A stretch of 64,000 bases of DNA from contig CAUYUJ010013958.1 of NCBI GenBank assembly GCA_963575745.1, positions 324,620 through 388,619 on the forward strand. The letters run 5' to 3'. A program made the translations under genes and the position numbers. Source of the DNA: Prorocentrum cordatum. Its lineage: Eukaryota; Sar; Dinophyceae; Prorocentrales; Prorocentraceae. The stretch's first letter is position 1. Each line of letters starts with the position of its first letter. The notes under the pieces are model-generated. The model was not told where the DNA came from. It saw only the letters and a list, made by a program, of their open reading frames with translations, and searched no databases. Positions 1 to 8,547 of this stretch are shown here, one piece after another.

Positions 1-10
1 TGGGCGGCAG

Positions 11-733
11 ATGGATATTGTAAATAATAAGGTGCTGGAGTTGCTGGGACTTCGTGCCAGCGATGTGGAGTTCCCACGAAAGGGGGCAGACGGCCTCGAA
101 GTACGTTCCTTCCGTGCTCGTTCGAAGCCCAAGGGACTCCCTCGGCTCTTGGAGAAGATGGGAGACGCTGTTCTGGAGGAGGTTGGATTGGGTATGTCAC
201 AGGCCATACTCAAGCAAGAGCCTCGCATCTCCTCGGAGGTTGGCGACATTGATTCTTCCCAAATGGCCCTGCAGGACTTGCTCACTCCCGCTTGCTTTGT
301 ATGCGACATCAACGGAGCTGAAGTCGCCTTGAGTGGGATGCAGGACTTGGCAACACTATATCGAAGAATGCGCAGCCTCCAACTCGATCAAGACGGTTGC
401 CAGGTCGTTCGAACGAAGAACGGTTTTAGCAAGGATGCACAAGAAGGCAAAGGAGGTTATAGGGACTTGAAGCTGTGGATCATGGTGAATGCTCAAGGCA
501 CATCGGCGCTGACAGAGTTGCAAGTGCACTTGCACTCCCTTCACGTGCTCAAGGATTCCATGCACATGCCCTACGAGTGCTCTAGGGGCTCCTTCGACCA
601 TCCACACCTTTCTGCAACATGGGAGCAGAAGGCGCGCGCTGGCGTTTTCCAGCAACTGACGGCTCTTCTCCGCCGCTTTTGCGGGAGAAGGGCCAGAGTC
701 AGACAAGCGCCAGATCCAGACTTGCTAGTCTAA
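11..733 (+). CDS. RelA/SpoT-like domain protein, possibly 5'-partial
   Basis: A 240-residue open frame ending in TAA. Residues about 148-190 contain GGYRDLKLW, then TELQVHLHSL, then a Lys/His-rich stretch ending in PYECSRGSF. The order GYRD - strand - E(L/I)QxH - K..H..YE..R is what I associate with RelA/SpoT-like nucleotidyltransferase domains found in many protist proteins. The classical substrate would be GTP/ATP for (p)ppGpp synthesis, but activity here is inference. The ATG at 11 is not a secure start, because the same frame has no stop between it and the window edge, so upstream exons or coding sequence may be missing. There is no intron within the visible part and the codon use is ordinary and non-repetitive, unlike most frames nearby. 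No neighbour gene is close. The alternative is an unrelated conserved protist protein with a similar fold. Confidence 0.5.
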   Translation: MDIVNNKVLELLGLRASDVEFPRKGADGLEVRSFRARSKPKGLPRLLEKMGDAVLEEVGLGMSQAILKQEPRISSEVGDIDSSQMALQDLLTPACFVCDINGAEVALSGMQDLATLYRRMRSLQLDQDGCQVVRTKNGFSKDAQEGKGGYRDLKLWIMVNAQGTSALTELQVHLHSLHVLKDSMHMPYECSRGSFDHPHLSATWEQKARAGVFQQLTALLRRFCGRRARVRQAPDPDLLV

Positions 734-1265
734 GAGCTCGCACACTAAAAAGGCATTGTGTCTTCCAGTCCCCCCATTAGTACTTGCACTACCATGTTCA
801 TGTTTGTCTGAATAGTACAGGATTGAAGCACGTGTGTGTCTTGGCGCCCATGGAGTCGTTGGCATACATAGGGTCGTGGATGATCCTGGCCTGATCGCTG
901 ATGATACTGGTCGCTTGTGGAGCTCTTAAGCATAGCGTCCCATGCATTGGCCTGAAGGCGTGATATCCTTGTTGTCCGGAGGGTCCGGGGGAATCGAGTC
1001 CCAGCCGCAGGGTCTTGGCCTGAGCGTCAATGAGATTATTGCCAAAGTGTTGTGGCTTGAGAGCTTGAGGCGATAGTCGCCTGTACAGTCGCGCACGAAG
1101 AGCCCCCGAAACAGAGTCTTGTCCAGAACGATAGGGGGTTCCAGTCGCAATCGTCTGGAGCGTGAGCACACGGTCCCAACCTCACGATCGTGGCCTGAAC
1201 ATTCACGATTCTGGTTGCCGATGCTGTCCCAGACACGGCAAGCGAGTGGCGAAGCGAGACGGAGC
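734..1265. other. Unassigned intergenic stretch
   Basis: About 530 bases after the RelA/SpoT-like gene. Only short, mutually overlapping frames are present and none has recognisable motifs. No promoter or polyadenylation signal can be named with confidence. Confidence 0.4.
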
Positions 1266-1515
1266 CAGCGGGAGAGGGCAAGAGGGAGAGAGATCGAGAG
1301 AGACAGAGAGAGAGAGAGAGAACGAGAAAGAGAGAGAGAACAAACAAATCAATGCAGGTAAAAACATAACTAGAGACAGAGACACAGAGAGCCAGAGGCA
1401 GAGAGAGTAAGACATACGGACATGGCGAGAGAAGGAGAGGAACAAGGAGAGGGAGAGGGAGAGGAAGCGAGGGAGAGAGGGAGAGAGGGAAAGAGAGAGA
1501 GAGAGGAAGAAAAAA
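1266..1515. repeat. (GA)n microsatellite tract, interrupted
   Basis: Two GA/GAGG-rich blocks, about 1266-1345 and 1421-1512, separated by a short ACAGAGA-rich spacer. They generate spurious Arg/Glu-rich frames on the plus strand and Ser/Leu-rich frames on the minus strand. Confidence 0.85.
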
Positions 1516-2215
1516 CACAACCGAAAAAACAGAGCGCACCACATCGAATGGCAAATTCGTCTTGGCCCTGTGGCCTCATGTGCCCAGCGTGCCCGCATCA
1601 GATAACGGGAGGTGCCGCCATCGAAACAGGGGTGGTGGTTTACCTCTCTCTTTGCGCGGACAGAAAAGGTCCACGATTGGAAAAACGTGACGACAGGCGG
1701 TGATCAGACCCCAAAGGAGCCCGTTTGCGCCACCAAGCGGAGGGAGGCGCCGGCTTTGAGCGCGTGATGGTGTACGTACGCGCCTCGGCACCCTGCGAAA
1801 AGAGGCGCCGCCTTGGGGCATCCCCCGCAGCGGCCCAGGATATGCAATCAATGGAAAAGGTACCAATTGTTTACGCGGCCCGCGCGGAAGGAGGCTAGCA
1901 CTGGAGTGCTGGTGAGCATCTAGACGCGCCTGGTCGCTTGTTTGGGGCGGCGCCCAAAGGCGAGCGGACGAACGGGCCTGATAAAGGGCGGTCCAGGCGG
2001 TCTGTGCTCATTGCACGTGAGGGTGGATTTGGTGCTCCCCGACGTGCTGGTCGGAGCTCGCATCCCACCCCCAGTTGGCCAATGCGGCTCGTGGAAGCAG
2101 GGAGAAGCTCGCATCCTACACCCAGCGGGCCAATGCGATTCTTGGAAATAGGCCGATCCACGCATCCCACACTGGCCAATGCGGATCATGGAAATACTGT
2201 GCCACGGACTTGGTA
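1516..2215. other. Unassigned GC-rich stretch with a short three-copy repeat
   Basis: No supportable gene. Between about 2055 and 2195 a unit like CCAATGCGG(C/A)TCxTGGAA recurs three times with intervening CTCGCATCC(C/T)AC(A)CC, a small degenerate tandem repeat. The rest shows nothing recognisable. Confidence 0.4.
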
Positions 2216-3400
2216 GGACTCAGGGCAGAACTCGAGGCGGTGAACGTCCCATACATGGTCGTCAGTGTCGAGATGTTGCTCCTGGTCGTGTTGCTCCCCG
2301 ATTCGCGGCTGGTGCCGGGCATGGTAGTCAGCGACATGGTAGTCGCTTTGGTGCTCCCCGACGTAGTGCATATCGTCAAGGTGCCAGTGCCCGTCGTGCA
2401 GCTCAACGGCGTGGTGCTCGCGGCGGTGCCCGTCCCGCTGGTACACGACGAGGTGATGGTGCGCCCAGTCGTGTTGTTCAACGACGTGCTGGTGGTTCCC
2501 GCCTTGGTGGTCAGAGACGTGTTGCTGAACGTCGAGATGTGAGCACGCGGGGGAGTACTCACTTCACTCGTGGTCGTCACGGTCGAGTTGCTGCTCTTGG
2601 GCGTGTTGCTCCACGGCGTTATGCCGGCACCCGTCATGGTGGTTCCGCGACGTGATGCCAATGGCCGGCCGTGTCCCACTCGTGGACCTCAGAGTTGAAA
2701 TGATGCTCTCGGGCATGCCACTCGATGTGGGGATACGGTTGCCCGTGGGAGTGCACAGCCGCGTGGTCCTCGAGGCAGAACGCATCCCGCTCGTGGCCGT
2801 CGGGGTGGACCTGGAGCACGGCAACGCGGTGTTTGAGGCGGTATTCGTCCCACGCGTTGGCGCTAGGGTCGGGATGTTGCTGTCCGACGTGGTGGTCAAT
2901 GTCGGGATATTGGCAGCCGTGGTGTGGCTCAGAGACGTGGCGCACGAGGTGGCGCTTGTCCCGATGGTGCCCGCCAGGGTCGAGCAGGTGCACTCCGATG
3001 TGATGCGCAACGATGGTGCCCGTCGTGTTGCTCAGCAGCGTGGCGTTCGAGGCTGCACCCATCTCACCCCCGGTGGGCCACTGCGGCGTGGAGGTCGGGG
3101 CAACCAGGCGGGCGTCCAGACCAACCTGGCCAGCCAGAACGCCTCGACGGCCCTCACGGTACGTGGCACAAAGAGGGCAGACCTCAAGGTGGTACGAAGT
3201 GCAGTCTTCGAGGCGGCAGTCGTCCCATACGTCGCCGTAAGGGTCGGGTTGCTCAACGATGCCCACCTGGTGCCCGACGTGGTGGTCAGCGTCCAGGTGC
3301 CAGTACGCGTCATGCTCCTCAGCGGTGCGGTATTCGAAACAGTGTTTTTCGGCGACGTACTGTTGGTACCCGCCATGATGGTCAGCAGCGTGCTGCTCGA
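2216..3400 (-). repeat. Degenerate repeat tract readable as Thr/Ser-rich peptide on the minus strand
   Basis: Over about 1.2 kb the minus strand reads as Thr/Ser/Gly/Asn-rich sequence with a loose recurring pattern such as TTTSGT..AS.NT, carried in three successive frames (roughly 3400-3030, 3010-2564, 2679-2200). On the plus strand the matching DNA motif is a recurring GTGGTG/CTGCTC(C)GACGT(G)GTGGT core. The steady compositional pattern with frame changes suggests either a decayed mucin-like Thr/Ser-rich coding repeat or simply a degenerate minisatellite of roughly 40-50 bp. I see no signal peptide, membrane anchor or flanking non-repetitive domain, so I do not call a gene. Confidence 0.45.
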
Positions 3401-3404
3401 CGTC

Positions 3405-3412
3405 AGGAGGGA

Positions 3413-3451
<39 letters not shown>

Positions 3452-3535
3452 GGAGAGAGCGAGATGGGGAGAGAGAGAGAGAGAAGGAGGTAGGGAGATG
3501 GAGAGGGAGAGATAGGGGAGAGAGAGTAAGCGAAC
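3405..3535. repeat. (GA)n microsatellite
   Basis: GAGAGA tract with GGGAGA interruptions directly abutting the Thr/Ser-rich repeat region. Confidence 0.85.
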
Positions 3536-4845
3536 GAGAGAGAGTGCGATGACCACTTGAGGTGATACGGCGGGGTGTAATGGGATGAGCATCGGTAAGC
3601 GGATATCGGAGATACGGCAAGCATACTGGACAATGAGGAGAGGACGGGCGAGGACAGAAGCTTGGACGTCGAGGAGGCGGATCTGTATATGAATGCATTC
3701 ACACGTTTTGCACGTAGGAAACAGGACGCATGTATCCATGAATATGATAAAGGACGGACTAGCCATGGAGGCTTTAAGGATGCGTTTTCACACCCTTGCC
3801 TAATCCCACACGTGCTCCGTCGGTGCAGACGAATCCCACGCATGTCATTGGGATGGGTGTGTTATGCCTGGAGTTGCTCTTTCCGCGGTCCGAACTAAGA
3901 GTCGGACCGTAATTTATTTCTGCGTGCCCCGTGCTTCTCTGGACGCTGCTACGGCTGAGGGCGGACAGCGCCACGCGTGCACTGTAGAGCGATGTGCGAT
4001 GTGCAGCCGCAAGCCCCAACCTGGGCAACGACAGCCCTCACTCGGGATGCAGATCTTACGCGCTTTGCACCTTTGCGTTTCACATGGGCGAACATAAAGG
4101 ATGCGCGGTTATTCACATGTTACTCCCTTGGTGTGTACAGCGAAGATGTTGTCCGTTATCATGTGGCGCCATGCGCAGCAAGTGTGGTAGCAGCATGAGA
4201 CGTTGGTTCGGCCTCCTCCGTTCCACTTTCAGACGTGCTGCCATAACCTACGTCATTGTTCTTTCCGTGTTAGTCGACTCCGCTCGATGTATTTCGGGCG
4301 TGCGACTTCCCGTTTAACATTCACTGCCCCCTAAGGTTTTCCATAGAGCCAGGGAGAGACTGAGAGAGAGAGAGAGCGCGGGAGAGACAGCAATCAAGTG
4401 CTTGCATTTGCACCCAGACCCCATCATGATACCGTATTCATTGGAGTATCGTTGTTCCTCCCCATCGTCCCTTGTCGCGCGTATCCTCCAGATCCAGTGC
4501 TCCCCTCCCGCTCCTCCTGGGCAGCACCAGCCAGAGTGCGTAGCACCGGGGGCTGGAAGGCGCTCGGACAGCCAGACTTGATGGACAAGTTTGAGCGCGC
4601 CTTCGGCCCCGCTGACCTGATCAGGAAGCTTGGGCCTGCTGGTCCCGCGGCTCGTGCCCTCGGCCCGTCGCGGAGCTGAGCGCAAAAAAAACGCGGGGGG
4701 GGCACGTAGGGAGTGGTGCCAGGCGGCCCTCGCCCCCCTCTCCCCCAGTCCTCCCTCCTTCTCCCCCCATCCCCCCTCCCCATCCCCGTCCCCCCGTCCC
4801 CTCCCCGTCTCCACGCCCGTGTCCTGCCGCCCCCCCTGCCAGAAC
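3536..4845. other. Unassigned stretch, with a C-rich tract at the right end
   Basis: Short frames only and no motif I recognise. A short GA-rich patch occurs at 4350-4385. Positions 4735-4840 are C-rich (CCCCTCCC type) and lead into the AGG microsatellite. Confidence 0.35.
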
Positions 4846-4850
4846 ACAAA

Positions 4851-4945
4851 GAGGAGGAGGAGGAGGAGGAGGAGGAGGAGGAGGAGGAGGAGGAGGAGGA
4901 GGACGAGGAGGAGGAGGAGGAGGAGGAGGAGGAGGAGGAGGAGGG
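4851..4945. repeat. (AGG)n trinucleotide microsatellite
   Basis: About 30 near-perfect GAG/AGG repeats, followed to about 5150 by a decayed AGG/GGCGG-rich extension. It creates poly-Glu, poly-Arg, poly-Ser and poly-Leu frames that should not be read as genes. Confidence 0.9.
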
Positions 4946-5159
4946 CGAGGGCGGAGGGAGGCGGAGTAGGGCGGAGGGAGGTGGAGATGGCGGAGGGAGG
5001 CGGAGAAAGCGGAAGAGGCGGATATGCGACGGAAGGCGGGGAGAGGCGCAGGAGGGGACGGAAGCAGAAGAGGCGGGGGAGGAGGACAAGGAGGAAGTGG
5101 AGGGTGAGAAAGTGAAGGGAGAGGGAGGAGAGGGGAGGGAGAGGAAGCGGCATGAGGCG

Positions 5160-5622
5160 GACCAGGTCTGACCTTGAAATGCGCCCTTCACCGCGTAAAG
5201 CGCGCCTTTGTCCTCTTCTATCCAGGTGCTGATGGCAAGCATGATCGGACAAGAGCGAACAGCGCCGATGTTGTTCATTGGACTCGTAGGGGGGAAGAAG
5301 AAAAGATGATGGTGACGACAAGGCGCGGATGTCGAGGATGGCAGCGTGTCTGGGAGGGCAGCGAGGGTAGCAGAAGGACAACGAGTAGGAAGACAAACAC
5401 CTGGAACCTATACATTACCAGTGGCGGGCTGTTTTTTCAATCCCAGGACTTTTTTGAGGGTCGGGGACGACGCTGGGGTGGTGGTGTATATTTGTTTCCC
5501 CGATGTTCCAGGGAAGCAACGAGAACTGTATACACCGGGGTCCTGTATACACCAGGAGCCGCTCTCCAATGCCAATTTCAATGCAGGGCTCGAAAAAGCG
5601 TCGGTGTATAGAATTCGATTCC
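5160..5622. other. Unassigned stretch with short internal repeats
   Basis: No gene called. GTATACACC recurs at about 5528 and 5548, with a variant GTGTATA at 5486 and 5605. Nothing else is recognisable. Confidence 0.3.
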
Positions 5623-5702
5623 CTAGAAGAAGAAGAAGAAGAAGAAGAAGCAGAAACTGAAGAAGAAGCATAATAATAATATGAAGAACATGAAGAAGAA
5701 TA
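5623..5702. repeat. (GAA)n microsatellite
   Basis: AGAAGAAGAA tract with a TAATAATAA interruption near 5670. Confidence 0.85.
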
Positions 5703-5764
5703 TTGGTAAGGAACCCGACGAAGAGGACGTCGAAGAAGAGAGGGATCCTCGTGGTATTTTGAGG

Positions 5765-6185
5765 CTACCCTGAGGGCTATTGGGGCCGTGTCTGGGGCCA
5801 TCTTCGGGAATCCTGAGGGCCTTGGGGGCCTGTCGGGGTCCCCTTGGGGGCTACTAGGGTCTTCTTGGGCTGTGTGGGCATGTCTTGGGGTTTTGTGGAG
5901 GCTCTCTCAGGCCATCTTGGCGCCATCTTAGGCTATCTTTGGCTGTCTTGGGGCTCTCTGGGGGTGTCTTGGAGTTCTGTTGGACTGTCTTGGGGCTCTT
6001 TTGGGCAGTCCTGGTGCCTCCTCGGGCGCTCCTGGGCGCCTCTGGGTGGCGCTTGGGGGCCTCTCGGGGGTCTCTTGGGGCGCTTTGGGGGTCCCCTGGA
6101 GGGCCTTTGGGAGCTCTATAGGGCCCTTTTGGTGCCCTCCAGGACCGATTCCAAGGTACTGCTGGTTCGGAGCCCCTTTCTGGAG
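5765..6185 (+). repeat. CTTGGGG minisatellite family, copy 1
   Basis: Degenerate tandem units of about 12 bp with the core (T)CTTGGGGxC. Unit lengths often differ by multiples of three, so one plus-strand frame (5844-6248) stays open and reads as Leu/Gly/Trp/Ser-rich repeats such as SWGSLGVSW. The same family recurs at 13.6, 14.0, 19.9-21.4, 41.6 and (variant) 43.3 kb. Just downstream at 6196-6220 is the motif GAGGATGTC-N4-GGCGAAACGGC, which also occurs at 13501-13523 beside copy 2. Confidence 0.75.
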
Positions 6186-6297
6186 CCGTTGTTGCTTGAG
6201 GATGTCCCTGGCGAAACGGCCGCGTTTCAAAAGTCTTTCCTGACATGAACGGGAACCGCATGAAATCGAAGATCACGGCAAGAGCACGCACAAACAG

Positions 6298-6800
6298 TGA
6301 GATCAATTGTAGCGTAGGCGGTCTTCTTGAACGTCCAAAAGGGGGTACGAGATGGTATTCACTTCCCGAGCAAGGTCACACGTGGCGCTGAATTGGCATA
6401 CATACTAAACTTGCTCTTTCGAGGTGAGCATGACACCCCCAACACCTCGTCAACACATTGAAACACCATCGAGATCAACTGCACCGTAGGCGCACCCCCA
6501 GAAAGCAACAAAGAAAAAGGCAGAGCTCACTACCCGCGCCAGTTCAAACGGTGCGCTGAACCTACGCGGGTAGTGAACTGATCCTGAGAATTCTCCCGCC
6601 TGTACTCCTCCGCCTCGGCGCCCTTGCCTCCGCCTCATCGCTCTCGTTGCCTGCCCCTTCGCCGACGACAGGGGCAGTTCACTACCCGCGCAAGTTCAGG
6701 AAACAACACCATTTTGCCTGTCTGAAATCATGATGTTGAGGATATATCGAGCGAAACGCGGTCGAAGGCACGCTCAGGGGGATATCTCGAGCGAAACGCT
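6298..6800. repeat. Short inverted and direct repeats beside retroelement 1
   Basis: A direct repeat GAGATCAAxTGxAxCGTAGG occurs at 6299 and 6472. A perfect 12-bp inverted repeat TCACTACCCGCG (6527-6538) pairs with 6565-6576 and encloses a second 5-bp pair, GTTCA/TGAAC (6542-6546 with 6557-6561). A further direct copy of CACTACCCGCGC lies at about 6681. Two copies of a GCGAAACGC motif lie at about 6748 and 6791. No coding sequence. Confidence 0.6.
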
Positions 6801-6934
6801 TATGTGCGAGCAAAAGTGTCAGTAAATCCCTATATCGGAGGTTGGGGGGTGAGATCGCAGTGCAATGGAGACCCCCCAGCGGGAAATCGGTTTCGAGGCG
6901 AAGCTGCGCGTGATCCTCCTGTAGCTAGGCCGAA

Positions 6935-7003
6935 GCAGGAGCGAAAGTCCGTTTCCCGTCCGCTGGTGGCCGGGAGGTGTCCCAGTTGGGCCGGGCGGTG
7001 TCC
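6935..7003 (+). repeat. Tandem-repeat unit on the left flank of retroelement 1
   Basis: This 69-bp sequence (begins AGGAGCGAAAGTCCG, ends GGGCGGTGTCC) recurs with few changes at about 13230-13298. The two copies appear to be neighbouring units of one tandem repeat into which element 1 was inserted. Confidence 0.75.
6988..7003 (+). repeat. Left target-site duplication of retroelement 1 (16 bp)
   Basis: GGGCCGGGCGGTGTCC matches 13195-13210 exactly. It abuts the 3' end of the element here and the spliced-leader start on the other side, which fixes both element boundaries. Confidence 0.85.
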
Positions 7004-7065
7004 GATTCTATTCTATCTCCTGGCGTGTGTACCTGCTGCGGGGCAAGGGCACGCTTCAATCACAA

Positions 7066-8547
7066 TTAGACCTCAGGAAATTTGCCACTGGATTTAGGTG
7101 GGAGGCCACGCTTCAGACGAGACAAAACCTCCTTCCCAGCTTTCGTGGGAGGATCACAACAAATCTTCAAGTCCCGTGGGACTTCCACACAATGCCTCCC
7201 GCAAACTTCACAATAGAGCACACCTCGAAAACAAGCAAGGTGGTGGGAGGGGTGGACGAATTCCGCACATGGATGATCGAGAGCAGATTCCTCGCCCCCA
7301 CCCTCCGCCGTCGGTGGGCCTAGATCATCTGGCACACGGGCTGGGGCGCCTGCGGACTCAGCGCCTCGAGGGGAGGGGGAACGAGGCTGAAGCCGTTGAA
7401 CTCGCTGCTGGACCACAGCACGAGGCTTGCACGGGTTAGGCCAGAATTCGAACAGCTGGCCTATCCGCTGGAAAGAGCGATGACAGAGAGAGCACTTAAG
7501 GATAGAGGGGCGGACAAGCACAGAATGGCCCTGATCACTCAGTCTATTACATCGCTCTTGCAACGCAGAGATCTTCCTGGAACTTTCACGGGAGACCCTT
7601 TCAGGATGATCACGTTGGGACAAAAACAGGCATTCACGCCGCACAGACAACAGGCGACAGAGGACAAGATAAGCAATATCATCAGCGTGAAGGGTCCTCC
7701 TCACAAGTTCCTCAGGGATCTCACCTGCGTCAGCGGCTTTACCCGCGAAAAAATCAGCGGACATGTTTAAATAAACTTCGACATCAGTTAAAACCATATC
7801 CTGACATTGGGCCTGGGTGGGGTGTCCTTTAGTCCAGCGAACGTCAATCGTTCCGCCTCGGGACATCATCACGTCATGGTAGATGGCCCACAGATCGAGA
7901 GATGCAGACTTTCTCTGGGCCTTGAGGGTCTTGCGGGAGCCCTTGACGACAGACAGGTTATCGCAATGCACACGAATATCCCCAGTAGAACGTTTTGCAA
8001 GCTCAAGCAAGGCGAAAAGTTCAGCACGGCCAGCGTTCTGCACCTTAGTTGGCAAGGTACCGCTAGCCACTCCGTCAAAAAGTCCATGGGCACCTAAATG
8101 GGCGACTGCCCAGCCACACCTCCGCAGGCGCCAATCTTTATAATTCTTACCTCCAGCACCGTCAATTCCCCAGACACCTCCATGCACTTTAGCCCCGTTC
8201 AAGAGGCGGCCCCAGGACCACGACAGGGTACGGGGAGAGGGGAGGTGCCCTACAGAATCAACGAGGGGGGGTAAACCACGTAACCAAAAGGCACACCTGT
8301 CATGTTGGAAGAGAGCTTCGGACACAAGGTGGCTGGTTTTGTCAATAGAGCTGTCCAGCAAATCAGCATTGCGAGGGCAGCCCCAAAAACGATGGGCCGC
8401 AGTTTCGGCCGCCGCGCCACACCTAGGGCAAATGCCTCTGGTGTAGGAATCATAGCCCGACTGGGCCACGCGATCCTCGGTCCAAAATCCACTTGTTAAA
8501 ACATTCCGAAGAATCCCAGCAGCTTCATGCGAGTTAACCTTTTTCAA
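7066..8547 (-). CDS. Retroelement 1 RNase H and zinc-finger region
   Basis: 493 residues. Near residue 38 is a zinc-knuckle-like CPRCGAAAETAAHRFWGCP, typical of the region after the RT fingers/thumb in dinoflagellate LINE proteins. RNase H type I follows: the first Asp in WGIDGAGG (about 127), Glu in GRAELFALLELA (about 173), Asp in VHCDNLSVV (about 194), and the His/Asp end in TKGHPT and NMSADFFAGKAA (about 240-270). Two more Cys pairs (CSLCHRSF and CEVCGRHC with downstream Cys) lie in the C-terminal third, probably nucleic-acid binding. It overlaps the RT frame by 14 bp at 8534-8547. A +1 shift at the GAAAAAGG run would join the two, otherwise this is a separate frame from the Met at 8547. 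Confidence 0.85.
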   Translation of the reverse strand: MKKVNSHEAAGILRNVLTSGFWTEDRVAQSGYDSYTRGICPRCGAAAETAAHRFWGCPRNADLLDSSIDKTSHLVSEALFQHDRCAFWLRGLPPLVDSVGHLPSPRTLSWSWGRLLNGAKVHGGVWGIDGAGGKNYKDWRLRRCGWAVAHLGAHGLFDGVASGTLPTKVQNAGRAELFALLELAKRSTGDIRVHCDNLSVVKGSRKTLKAQRKSASLDLWAIYHDVMMSRGGTIDVRWTKGHPTQAQCQDMVLTDVEVYLNMSADFFAGKAADAGEIPEELVRRTLHADDIAYLVLCRLLSVRRECLFLSQRDHPERVSRESSRKISALQERCNRLSDQGHSVLVRPSILKCSLCHRSFQRIGQLFEFWPNPCKPRAVVQQRVQRLQPRSPSPRGAESAGAPARVPDDLGPPTAEGGGEESALDHPCAEFVHPSHHLACFRGVLYCEVCGRHCVEVPRDLKICCDPPTKAGKEVLSRLKRGLPPKSSGKFPEV

